A stretch of DNA of 38,392 bases from Streptomyces longispororuber (GTDB lineage Bacteria > Actinomycetota > Actinomycetes > Streptomycetales > Streptomycetaceae). The position numbers and the translations under genes are program-made. Shown here piece after piece: positions 15,898-23,256 of the stretch; position 1 is the stretch's first letter; every line of letters begins with the position of its first letter. The stretch spans positions 1 to 38,392 of the forward strand of contig NZ_JAMOLN010000089.1 of the NCBI RefSeq assembly GCF_024448165.1, given 5' to 3'. The notes under the pieces are model-generated. The model saw only the letters and a list, made by a program, of their open reading frames with translations, did no database searches and was not told where the DNA came from.

Positions 15898-16287
15898 GTG
15901 GACATGCGTGTGCGAGTGAGCGGGGAAGCCGGCGAGCAGGCCGTCGTGGCGCAGCACCACGACGACGGCCACACCCTCGCGGGCTGGGCCGGCTGCGCCG
16001 TCGCCACCGCCGGGGTCGCGGTCACCGGGCTCGGGGTCATCGGGTGGCGGCCGGGGGTGTGGCTGGGGCCCGCCGTCCTGGTCGTGGCCGCCGTGGTCGT
16101 CTGGGTGCTGCACCTCGCGGGGTGGGGCAAGCCGCCGGGGCCCCGGCCCGTCGGTCAGCGCCCCGTCCGGGTGCGGGACGTGAGCGCGGGCGCGGGGCAC
16201 GCCGGCTGCCTCGGGTGCCGGCTCGCGGGGCGCCGGCCGGCGGCGAGCGGGCGTTCCGGGTCCTGGCCCGCGAACAGCAGGTCCTAG
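15898..16287 (+). CDS. HGxxPAAW-type small membrane protein
   Basis: A 129-residue protein with two membrane segments (about residues 28-50 and 57-75) preceded by DDGHTLAGW, a variant of the HGHTPAAW motif of a small actinobacterial membrane family of unknown role. The C-terminal tail is basic and contains HAGCLGCRLAGRR with a CxxC pair. GTG 15898 is used because GGGGAG (15885-15890) is 7 bases upstream; ATG 15871 is in frame but touches operator 2. The stop TAG shares the CTAG tetramer with the stop of the convergent gene. Its position opposite tetR suggests TetR control. Confidence 0.75.
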   Translation: MDMRVRVSGEAGEQAVVAQHHDDGHTLAGWAGCAVATAGVAVTGLGVIGWRPGVWLGPAVLVVAAVVVWVLHLAGWGKPPGPRPVGQRPVRVRDVSAGAGHAGCLGCRLAGRRPAASGRSGSWPANSRS

Positions 16288-16661
16288 CCCGCGAACAGGG
16301 CGAGCGCGGCCCACGCCGCGAACGGCGCCACCACGAACGGCGCCGCCCGCAGCCACGTCGCCCGGCCGAGCGCCGGGTTGCGGGACAGCGAGACGTTGGC
16401 CCAGGCCACCAGGCCGAGCACCACGGCTCCGGACACCGCGCCGAGGCCCATCACCACCGGACCGTTGTCGAGGGTGCTGTAGTTGCAACTCCCGCTGAAA
16501 CCAGGGGAGTAGGACTCCTGGACGCTGCCGCAGTCCATCGGCAGCCACTCGCTCACCAGCCACCACGCGCAGCCCAGCGGAACCGTCGCCGGCAGGCCGA
16601 TCAGGAGGTTCAGCAGGATCGGGGCCGTCCAGCGGAGAGGACCCGGTCCGTCACTTGCCAC
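16284..16661 (-). CDS. small three-segment membrane protein, unknown function
   Basis: A 125-residue integral membrane protein with three hydrophobic segments (about 11-33, 63-85, 100-122). An outer loop between the first two holds two Cys (MDCGSVQ and GSCNYS). GTG 16661 is chosen because GGGAG lies 7 bases upstream. It makes the gene overlap the end of the lacI gene by 11 bases, so the two are probably translationally coupled. An ATG at 16709 would extend it further into lacI. No family was recognised. Confidence 0.65.
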   Translation of the reverse strand: MASDGPGPLRWTAPILLNLLIGLPATVPLGCAWWLVSEWLPMDCGSVQESYSPGFSGSCNYSTLDNGPVVMGLGAVSGAVVLGLVAWANVSLSRNPALGRATWLRAAPFVVAPFAAWAALALFAG

Positions 16662-17700
16662 GCGGCGCTCCCGTCGATCCCCGTACCGCCAGCTCGCCCC
16701 GTACGACATCGACCCCGCCGGGCGGCGCCGCCTCCCGGCCCATCGCGATCCGGCCCGCCCGCGCCGCCGCCTCGGCGAGCGGCAGACGTACGGTCGTCAG
16801 GGCGGGGACCGCGTCCACGCTGAACGGCAGGTCGTCGAAGCCCGCCACCGAGACGTCCTCCGGGATGCGCAGCCCGGCCTCCCGCAGGGCCGCGCACGCG
16901 CCGAGCGCCACCGTGTCGTTGGCCGCGACCACGGCTGTCAACGACGGGTCCTTGCCCAGGAGTTCGACCGTCGCCGCATGCCCGGCCGCCCGGTCGTAGG
17001 GGCCGTGCACCACCAGGTCGTCGGACTCCGTCACGCCCGCGCCGGCCAGCGCCTCGCGGTGCCCCTCCAGGCGGTGGCGGGTCGTCGTACGCTCCTCGGG
17101 ACCCGCCACGTATCCGATGCGGCGGTGGCCGAGGGAGAGCAGATGCTCCGTCAACTCCCGTCCCCCGCCCCGGTTGTCGAAGGTCAGGGCCACCGCGTCG
17201 GTGTCCGGCAGTGGCGGGCGTCCGCACAGGACGACCCGGGTGCCGGCCTCGGACAGCCGTCTCAACTTGCCCGCCACAGCGGCGACATGGGCCTCGTCCT
17301 CGATCGCGCCGCCGGTCAGCACGACCGCCGCCGCGCGCTGGCGCTGCAGCAGGGTCAGGTACGTCAGTTCGCGCTCCGGGTCGCCGCCCGTGTTGCAGAC
17401 CACCGCGAGCCGCTCGCCGCCCGCCCGGCCGCCGGGGCCGACGATCTCCGACTGCACGGCCGACGCCATGATGCCGAAGAAGGGGTCGGCGATGTCGTTG
17501 ACCAGGACTCCGACCAGGTCCGACGTGGAGGCGGCCAGCGCGCTCGCCGGGCCGTTGAGGACGTAGTCCAGCTCGTCGACGGCCTTGAGGACGCGCTCAC
17601 GCGTGGCGGCGGCCACCGGGTAGTTGCCGTTCAGCACGCGCGAGACGGTGGCGGGGGACACCTGCGCGCGGGCGGCCACGTCCGCCAGGGTCACGGTCAT
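16651..17700 (-). CDS. LacI family repressor of the adjacent catabolic operon
   Basis: A 349-residue LacI/GalR regulator. The HTH (residues 2-50) reads TVTLADVAARAQVSPATVSRVLNGNYPV, followed by the hinge LNGPASALAASTSDLVGVLV. A sugar-binding periplasmic-like domain follows, with FDNRGGGRELTEHLLSLGHRRIGYVAG and AGFDDLPF. ATG 17700 is chosen because GGAGG lies 6 bases upstream; ATG 17706 abuts that site. It is divergent from a three-gene operon with a LacI-type operator placed just after that operon's likely transcription start, so it probably represses the operon and is relieved by a pathway sugar. Confidence 0.93.
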   Translation of the reverse strand: MTVTLADVAARAQVSPATVSRVLNGNYPVAAATRERVLKAVDELDYVLNGPASALAASTSDLVGVLVNDIADPFFGIMASAVQSEIVGPGGRAGGERLAVVCNTGGDPERELTYLTLLQRQRAAAVVLTGGAIEDEAHVAAVAGKLRRLSEAGTRVVLCGRPPLPDTDAVALTFDNRGGGRELTEHLLSLGHRRIGYVAGPEERTTTRHRLEGHREALAGAGVTESDDLVVHGPYDRAAGHAATVELLGKDPSLTAVVAANDTVALGACAALREAGLRIPEDVSVAGFDDLPFSVDAVPALTTVRLPLAEAAARAGRIAMGREAAPPGGVDVVRGELAVRGSTGAPRGK

Positions 17701-17793
17701 CGTCATCCTCCGTCAAAGGCTCCGGCAATGGCTCCGGGCGGGTCGGTCGGAAGGGCCCCGGGCTCGTTCACAAGGCCGGTCCGGTCTCCGCTC

Positions 17794-17847
17794 TTGTCCG
17801 AGCGGCTGTGCAGAGGCTAGCTTCTTCTCAGATAGAAAGCGCTTGCT
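17794..17847 (+). promoter_or_regulatory. operon promoter with LacI operator
   Basis: A -35-like TTGTCC (17794-17799) and -10-like TAGCTT (17818-17823) are 18 bases apart. The palindrome AGAAAGCGCTTGCT (17834-17847, core AAGCGCTT) sits where transcription should begin. LacI/GalR sites typically have such a central CG. The operator is 65 bases before the oxidoreductase start. Confidence 0.55.
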
Positions 17848-17912
17848 ACGTACGATCCGGCAGGCGCCGATTCGCGTACGCCGCGTACGGGTGGCTGGAC
17901 GAAGGGACTCAC

Positions 17913-19070
17913 GTGACACGCAAGACGGTGCGCATCGCCATGAATGGCGTGACGGGGCGCATGGGCTACCGCCAGCACCTCGTCCGCTCCATCCTCGCCC
18001 TGCGCGAGCAGGGCGGGCTCGACCTCGGCGACGGCACGGTGCTGTGGCCCGAGCCGGTCCTCGTCGGCCGCCGCGAGCACGCCCTGAAGGCGCTCGCGGA
18101 GAAGCACGGCCTGGACGAGGCGAACATCTCCACCGACGTCGACGCCGTCCTCGCCGACGACTCGATCGACATCTTCTTCGACGCCGCGATGACCTCCACC
18201 CGCGAGGACGTCCTCAAGCGGGCCATCGCCGCGGGCAAGCACGTCTACACCGAGAAGCCGACCGCGACCGGCCTCGACGGCGCCCTCGAACTGGCCCGCC
18301 TCGCCAAGGCCGCGGGCGTCAAGTCCGGTGTCGTCCAGGACAAGATCTTCCTGCCGGGCCTGCTCAAGCTGAAGCGCCTCATCGACGGCGGCTTCTTCGG
18401 CAAGATCCTCTCCGTGCGCGGCGAGTTCGGCTACTGGGTCTTCGAGGGCGACTGGCAGGAAGCCCAGCGCCCGTCGTGGAACTACCGCTCCGAGGACGGC
18501 GGCGGCATCGTCGTCGACATGTTCCCGCACTGGGAGTACGTGCTCCACGAGCTGTTCGGCCGGGTCACGTCCGTGCAGGCGCTCATCGCCACGCACGTCC
18601 CGCAGCGCTGGGACGAGAACGGCAAGCCCTACGACGCCACCGCCGACGACGCCGCGTACGGCATCTTCGAACTCGACGGCGGCGCCGTCGCCCAGATCAA
18701 CTCCTCCTGGGCCGTGCGCGTCAACCGCGACGAGCTCGTCGAGTTCCAGGTCGACGGCACGGAGGGCTCCGCCGTCGCGGGCCTGCGCAACTGCCGCGTC
18801 CAGCACCGCAGTGCCACGCCGAAGCCGGTGTGGAACCCCGACATCCCCGCCACGTACTCGTTCCGCGAGCAGTGGCAGGAGGTCCCCGACAACGCCGAGT
18901 TCGACAACGGCTTCAAGGCGCAGTGGGAGCTCTTCCTCAAGCACGTCTACGCCGACGCGCCCTACCAGTGGGACCTGCTGGCCGGCGCCCGTGGCGTGCA
19001 GCTCGCCGAGCTGGGCCTGCGGGCGTCCGCCGAGGGCCGCCGCGTCGACGTTCCGGAGATCACGCTGTGA
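17913..19070 (+). CDS. Gfo/Idh/MocA family sugar oxidoreductase
   Basis: A 385-residue NAD(P)-dependent oxidoreductase, first gene of the operon. The Rossmann start is RIAMNGVTGRMGYRQHL, an unusual GxTGRMG loop reminiscent of dihydrodipicolinate reductase. The family EKP motif is at 114-116, with Lys115 the expected catalytic lysine. A substrate domain follows (GGIVVDMFPHWEYVLHELFG, where the His is a likely proton relay). The predicted role is oxidation of a sugar or polyol hydroxyl to a keto group. GTG 17913 has AAGGGA 5 to 6 bases upstream. The stop overlaps the next start as GTGA, so the genes are translationally coupled. The substrate is not known. Confidence 0.9.
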   Translation: MTRKTVRIAMNGVTGRMGYRQHLVRSILALREQGGLDLGDGTVLWPEPVLVGRREHALKALAEKHGLDEANISTDVDAVLADDSIDIFFDAAMTSTREDVLKRAIAAGKHVYTEKPTATGLDGALELARLAKAAGVKSGVVQDKIFLPGLLKLKRLIDGGFFGKILSVRGEFGYWVFEGDWQEAQRPSWNYRSEDGGGIVVDMFPHWEYVLHELFGRVTSVQALIATHVPQRWDENGKPYDATADDAAYGIFELDGGAVAQINSSWAVRVNRDELVEFQVDGTEGSAVAGLRNCRVQHRSATPKPVWNPDIPATYSFREQWQEVPDNAEFDNGFKAQWELFLKHVYADAPYQWDLLAGARGVQLAELGLRASAEGRRVDVPEITL

Positions 19071-20224
19071 CGATCCGACTCCCGGACGGCCAGGGCGGAC
19101 TGCGGGCCTACGAGCCCCGCGCCACGCCCCTGTCCTTCGATACCGGCGCGCCGCTCGCCTCGCGCGTCGTCTTCTCGGCCGCGCACGTCGTCGCCGACCC
19201 GTTCGCCGACACGACCCCGGACTCACCGGCCGCCGTCGACTGGGACGCCACCCTCGCCTTCCGCCGCCACCTGTGGTCGCACGGCCTCGGCGTGGCGGAG
19301 GCCATGGACACGGCGCAGCGCGGCATGGGCCTGGACTGGGCGGGCGCCGCCGAGCTCATCGAGCGCTCGGCGGCCGAGGCGCGGTCCGTCGGCGGACGCA
19401 TCGCGTGCGGCGTCGGCACCGACCAGCTCACCGCACCCGCGAAGGACCTGGCCGAGGTGCGGGCCGCCTACGAGGAACAGCTCGCGCTCGTGGAGGGGAC
19501 GGGCGCGCAGGCGATCCTCATGGCGTCCCGCGCCCTCGCCGCCGTCGCCAAGGGCCCCGAGGACTACCTCGACGTCTACGGCCACCTGCTGCGCCAGGCC
19601 ACCGAACCCGTCGTCCTGCACTGGCTGGGCCCGATGTTCGACCCGGCCCTGGAGGGCTACTGGGGCTCCGCCGACCTGGACGCCGCGACCGAGACGTTCC
19701 TCGACGTCATCGCCGCGCACCCGGACAAGGTCGACGGCATCAAGGTCTCGCTCCTGGACGCCCGGCGCGAGGTCGACCTGCGCCGCCGCCTGCCCAAGGG
19801 CGTGCGCTGCTACACGGGCGACGACTTCAACTACCCCGAACTGATCGCGGGCGACGACCGCGGCTTCTCGCACGCCCTGCTCGGCATCTTCGACCCGCTG
19901 GGCCCGCTCGCCGCGCAGGCGGTCCGCGTCCTCGACACGGGGGACGCGAAGGGATTCCGTGAACTCCTCGACCCCACGGTCGAGTTGTCCCGGCACCTCT
20001 TCCAGGCGCCGACCCGCTTCTACAAGACCGGCGTCGTCTTCCTGGCCTGGCTCTCCGGCCACCAGGACCACTTCACCATGGTCGGCGGACTGCAGTCGGC
20101 ACGCTCGCTGCCGCACTTCGCGCGGGCCTACGAACTGGCCGACGGCCTCGGCCTGTTCCCGAACCCGGAGCTGGCGGAGGCCCGGATGAAGAACCTGCTC
20201 GCCCTGTACGGAGTGTCATCGTGA
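19067..20224 (+). CDS. DUF993 protein, dihydrodipicolinate synthase/aldolase-like
   Basis: A 385-residue protein of family DUF993, which belongs by fold to the DHDPS/aldolase TIM barrels. Visible parts are an N-terminal extension (about 1-55), the barrel with GLDWAGAAELIERSAAEA, ILMASRALAAVAKGPEDYLDVYGHL, VVLHWLGPMFDPALEGYW, and KVDGIKVSLLD, whose Lys is in the place of a Schiff-base lysine. The substrate loop CYTGDDFNYPELIAGD and a C-terminal helical part follow. A lyase or aldolase acting on the product of the upstream oxidoreductase is the best inference; no member's activity is known to me. Both ends overlap neighbours as GTGA. Confidence 0.85.
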   Translation: MTIRLPDGQGGLRAYEPRATPLSFDTGAPLASRVVFSAAHVVADPFADTTPDSPAAVDWDATLAFRRHLWSHGLGVAEAMDTAQRGMGLDWAGAAELIERSAAEARSVGGRIACGVGTDQLTAPAKDLAEVRAAYEEQLALVEGTGAQAILMASRALAAVAKGPEDYLDVYGHLLRQATEPVVLHWLGPMFDPALEGYWGSADLDAATETFLDVIAAHPDKVDGIKVSLLDARREVDLRRRLPKGVRCYTGDDFNYPELIAGDDRGFSHALLGIFDPLGPLAAQAVRVLDTGDAKGFRELLDPTVELSRHLFQAPTRFYKTGVVFLAWLSGHQDHFTMVGGLQSARSLPHFARAYELADGLGLFPNPELAEARMKNLLALYGVSS

Positions 20225-21051
20225 CCGCGGACCCGCGCTTCTCCATCAACCAGATGACGGTCAAGCAGCTCAGCCTGCCCGAACTGGCCGACTCCTGCCG
20301 GGAGTCGGGCGTCCAGTACGTCGGCACCTGGCGCGAGCCCGTCCAGGCGTACGGCGTCGAGGCGGCGGCGAAGCTGCTGCGCGACGCCGGTCTCGGTGTC
20401 ACCACGCACTGCCGGGGCGGCTTCCTCACCGCGATCGACGCGACCGAGCGCAAGGCGGCGATCGAGGACAACAAGCGGGCCGTCGACGAGGCCGTCACCC
20501 TCGGCACGGACGTCCTGGTCCTGGTCTCGGGCGGACTGCCGGCCGGGTCCTACGACCTGCCGGGCGCGCGGGAGCGGATCGCCGACGCACTCGTCGAACT
20601 CGCCCCGTACGCCGCCGAGCAGGGGGTGCGGCTCGCCATCGAACCGCTGCACCCGATGTACGCGGCCGACCGGTGCGTCGTCTCGACCCTCGCACAGGCC
20701 CTGGACATCGCCGAGCGGTTCCCGGCCCACCAGGTCGGCGTCTGCGTGGACACGTACCACATCTGGTGGGACGACACCGCGCCCGCGCAGATCGCCCGGG
20801 CGGGGGCGCAGGGCCGCATCGCGACGTTCCAGCTCGCCGACTGGACGACCCCGCTGCCGGAGGGCGTCCTCAACGGGCGTGGCCAGATCGGTGACGGGGC
20901 GATCGACATGCGGTACTGGCGGGGGCTGGTGGAGGCCCAGGGCTACGCCGGCCCCATCGAGGTCGAGCTCTTCAACGACGGGCTGTGGGCCCGCGACGGC
21001 CGAGAGGTCCTCGCGGAGACGGCCGACCGTTTCACGCGTCACGCCGCCTGA
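20221..21051 (+). CDS. sugar isomerase/epimerase TIM barrel, last gene of the LacI-linked operon
   Basis: A 276-residue xylose-isomerase-like TIM-barrel protein. Likely metal ligands are Glu in LAIEPLHP, Asp/His in VCVDTYHIWW, the Gln of FQLADW, and Glu in PIEVELFND. Other family marks are YVGTWREPVQAYG and LNGRGQIGDGAIDMRYWRGLVE, typical of 2-keto-sugar or inosose epimerases and dehydratases. GTG 20221 overlaps the stop of the DUF993 gene. With the oxidoreductase and aldolase-like protein it forms one transcription unit, followed 22 bases later by a structured repeat that may end the transcript. The reaction direction and substrate are unknown. Confidence 0.88.
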   Translation: MTADPRFSINQMTVKQLSLPELADSCRESGVQYVGTWREPVQAYGVEAAAKLLRDAGLGVTTHCRGGFLTAIDATERKAAIEDNKRAVDEAVTLGTDVLVLVSGGLPAGSYDLPGARERIADALVELAPYAAEQGVRLAIEPLHPMYAADRCVVSTLAQALDIAERFPAHQVGVCVDTYHIWWDDTAPAQIARAGAQGRIATFQLADWTTPLPEGVLNGRGQIGDGAIDMRYWRGLVEAQGYAGPIEVELFNDGLWARDGREVLAETADRFTRHAA

Positions 21052-21073
21052 CCGGTCGACCGTCGGTGCCTGC

Positions 21074-21173
21074 TCGCGCAGTTCCCCGCGCCCCTGAGAT
21101 GCGCACTCCGTGCGCCATCTCGGGGGAAGGCGCGGCGTAGCCGCAGCCTTCAGGGGCGCGGGGAACTGCGCGA
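21074..21173. repeat. structured intergenic repeat, full copy B (24-bp arms)
   Basis: Perfect 24-bp arms at 21074-21097 and 21150-21173 (left arm begins TCGCGCAGTTCCCC) enclose two small hairpins: GAGAT-GCGCAC-TCC-GTGCGC-C-ATCTC, and AAGGC-GCGGC-GTA-GCCGC-A-GCCTT. It lies between the ends of the isomerase operon and the convergent DUF937 gene. The arms are as in copy A, but the inner stems differ in sequence while still pairing. Confidence 0.85.
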
Positions 21174-21231
21174 GAAGCCCCACCGGCCCGCACCCGCCCA
21201 CGCCGCACGAGGTCCCACGGTGAACAGGCGG

Positions 21232-21660
21232 CTACCGCTTCCGCGCGGCGCGCTTGCTCATGACCGCCAGCACCACAGGAATCAGCATCTCGATCCCGCG
21301 CGCCACGTTCGCCGCGGGCAACCCCGTCTTCTTGGCGACCGCGTTGGCCACCGGCCGGCTCATCTTCGCGAGGAGCCCCGCCAGCAGCCCGCCGGAGGCG
21401 AGCCCGCCCAGCGTGGCGACGCCCTGCAGGGGCGGCGCCTCGGCCTCGGCGATGGCGTCCCGGACCTCCTGCGCCCCTTCGGGCCCCTCGTCCGCCCGCT
21501 CCCGCAGGCCGCCCGAGAGCGCCGAGACGGTGCTGCCGACGACGTCCTGCGCCCCGGAGGGGTCCGTGCCCAGCAGGCCCGCGAGCTCGTGCAGCCGGTC
21601 GTCGCCGAGCTCGTCGATGACGTCCTTCTCCAGCGAGTTTTCCGACGATTGTTCGCTCAT
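21232..21660 (-). CDS. DUF937 (YidB-like) protein
   Basis: A 142-residue protein of the DUF937/YidB family, function unknown. The N-terminal half is acidic and helical (DELGDDRLHELAGLLGTDPSGAQDVVGSTVSALSGGL). The C-terminal half has a Gly/Ala/Leu-rich segment (LQGVATLGGLASGGLLAGLLAKM) and ends in a hydrophobic helix with basic residues (MLIPVVLAVMSKRAARKR). ATG 21660 (MSEQSSENSLEKDV) is the only good start although the ribosome site is weak. It converges on the isomerase operon. Confidence 0.8.
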   Translation of the reverse strand: MSEQSSENSLEKDVIDELGDDRLHELAGLLGTDPSGAQDVVGSTVSALSGGLRERADEGPEGAQEVRDAIAEAEAPPLQGVATLGGLASGGLLAGLLAKMSRPVANAVAKKTGLPAANVARGIEMLIPVVLAVMSKRAARKR

Positions 21661-21782
21661 GCGTCAAACGCTACGACTGCCCCGTAATGTCGGCACGCTG
21701 AAAATCCAGCCAAGAAAATGCTGCCGGGGCGTGCAACCTTTCCGGAGCACGACGGGTCGTACGTGGCGTCGGAACTTTTGGA

Positions 21783-21802
21783 GGGGGATCTGGGGGGATC
21801 TG
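21783..21802. repeat. tandem 10-bp direct repeat
   Basis: Two adjacent copies of GGGGGATCTG lie in the gap between the DUF937 start and the ribose-operon terminator. No function can be assigned; it may be slippage or a pair of protein sites one helical turn apart. Confidence 0.4.
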
Positions 21803-21829
21803 GGAAGTTCTGACACGGAGGGGAAAGCC

Positions 21830-21861
21830 CGAGGGGCCCGGTCCGCGGACCGGGCCCCTCG
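21830..21861 (-). terminator. terminator of the ribose operon
   Basis: A perfect 32-bp palindrome with half-site CGAGGGGCCCGGTCCG. It lies 33 bases after the rbsD stop. On the minus strand it is followed by GGCTTTCCCC, a short T run. Confidence 0.75.
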
Positions 21862-21893
21862 CAGCACGTCGGGGTTCGTGCGGCGCGCCGGGA

Positions 21894-22283
21894 TCAGAAG
21901 AAGACGCCGCAGCGCAGCAGCACGTTCGCGAAGGGACGCGCCTCCCCGGTGCGGACGACGAGCTTCGCGTCCGCCGACAGTGCCTTCAGCTCCTCGTGGG
22001 TGACGTAGGAGAGCGACGGCACCCGCTCCCGCAGCAGCTCGGCGGCGGACGGGTTCGCGGAGCGCACCTCGCGCGCCGCCGTCCCCGCCTCGACCACCAG
22101 CTCGTCGAGGAGCCCGTCGAGCACCTCGGCGAACGACGGCACCCCGGCCCGGAAGGCGAGGTCGACGAGGCGCGGACCGGCCGGCACCGGCATCCCCGCG
22201 TCGCACACGAGGACCCCGTCCCCGTGCCCCAACTCGGCGATGGCGCCCGCCAGATGACGGTTGAGTATCCCGGACTTCTTCAC
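21894..22283 (-). CDS. rbsD: D-ribose pyranase
   Basis: A 129-residue RbsD/FucU family protein that interconverts the pyranose and furanose forms of ribose, supplying the kinase with its substrate. The N-terminal block MKKSGILNRHLAGAIAELGHGDGVLVCDAGMP is diagnostic, with the conserved His of the active site (LGHGD), and the C-terminus has RTGEARPFANVLLRCGVFF. The start is GTG 22283, overlapping the rbsK stop as GTGA, so translation is coupled. It is the last gene of the ribose operon and is followed by a strong hairpin. Confidence 0.93.
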   Translation of the reverse strand: MKKSGILNRHLAGAIAELGHGDGVLVCDAGMPVPAGPRLVDLAFRAGVPSFAEVLDGLLDELVVEAGTAAREVRSANPSAAELLRERVPSLSYVTHEELKALSADAKLVVRTGEARPFANVLLRCGVFF

Positions 22284-23188
22284 AGCGAGGCGACCTCTTC
22301 GGCCGTCGGGTACGACGCCTGCGCGCCCTCCTTCGTGACGGCGGCGGCACCGACCTTCGCCGCGTAGGCGGCCGCGTCGGCCAGGGACTCGCCGGTGCCG
22401 AGCCGCCAGGCGAGCGCCGCCGTGAAGGCGTCACCCGCACCCGTCGTGTCCACGGCCTTGACCTTCACCGCGGCCACCCGCTCCGATCCCGCCGCGTCCG
22501 CGACGAGCGCGCCCTCCGCGCCCAGCGTGATCACGACCGAGCGCGGGCCGAGCGCCAGCAGCTGCCGCGCCCAGTCCTCGGGGGTCGCCCCCAGTTCCGT
22601 ACCGGAGGCATCGGCGATGACCTGCGCCTCGTGCTCGTTCACGATCAGCGGGTCGCAGGCCGCGAGCACCTCGTCCGGCAGCGGCGCGGGCGGCGACGGG
22701 TTGAGGACGAGCCGGGCCCCGTCGGCGACCGACCGCGCGACCTCCGCGACCGACTCCAGCGGGATCTCCAGCATCACGGAGACGACCCGGGCGCCCGCGA
22801 ACAGCTCGCCCGCCGCCCGCACGTCGTCCGGCGTGAGCCGGCCGTTCGCACCCGGCGACACCACGATCGAGTTGTCGCCCGACGGGTCGACGGTGATCAG
22901 CGCGACCCCGGTGGGCGCCCCGCCGACCAGCACGCCCGACGTGTCCACGCCCGCCGACTCCATCGACCCGCGCAGCAGCGCCCCGTGGCCGTCGTCCCCG
23001 ATCCGCGCGAGCAGCGCCGTGCGGGCCCCGAGCCGGGCGGCGGCGACCGCCTGGTTGGCGCCCTTGCCGCCCGGGTGGACCACCAGGTCGGAGCCGAGGA
23101 CGGTCTCCCCGGCGCCGGGGCGCCGCTCGACGCCCACGACCAGGTCCGCGTTGGCGGACCCCACGACGAGGAGGTCGTACGTGTTCAT
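22280..23188 (-). CDS. rbsK: ribokinase
   Basis: A 302-residue PfkB-family kinase that phosphorylates ribose to ribose 5-phosphate in the cytoplasm. Visible family marks are NADLVVGVERRPGAGETVLGSD near the start, the sugar motif HPGGKGANQAVAAARLG, NEHEAQVI in the middle, and the anion-hole signature DTTGAGDAFTAALAW, whose second Asp is the catalytic base. ATG 23188 (MNTYDLLVVGSAN) follows GAAAGG at 6-7 bases. It lies 68 bases after the permease/binding-protein gene and overlaps rbsD by 4 bases. Confidence 0.95.
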   Translation of the reverse strand: MNTYDLLVVGSANADLVVGVERRPGAGETVLGSDLVVHPGGKGANQAVAAARLGARTALLARIGDDGHGALLRGSMESAGVDTSGVLVGGAPTGVALITVDPSGDNSIVVSPGANGRLTPDDVRAAGELFAGARVVSVMLEIPLESVAEVARSVADGARLVLNPSPPAPLPDEVLAACDPLIVNEHEAQVIADASGTELGATPEDWARQLLALGPRSVVITLGAEGALVADAAGSERVAAVKVKAVDTTGAGDAFTAALAWRLGTGESLADAAAYAAKVGAAAVTKEGAQASYPTAEEVASL

Positions 23189-23256
23189 GCTGCACCTTTC
23201 TTCGTACGTCACCGCAAAGGCTACGAGAGCGGCAGAGGTTCAGGACGCCCGGAGCG

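Noticed and set aside
17624..19066. Plus-strand open frame joined upstream of the DUF993 gene
   Set aside because: The upstream part is a shadow of the Gfo/Idh/MocA gene; the DUF993 start is the coupled GTG at 19067.
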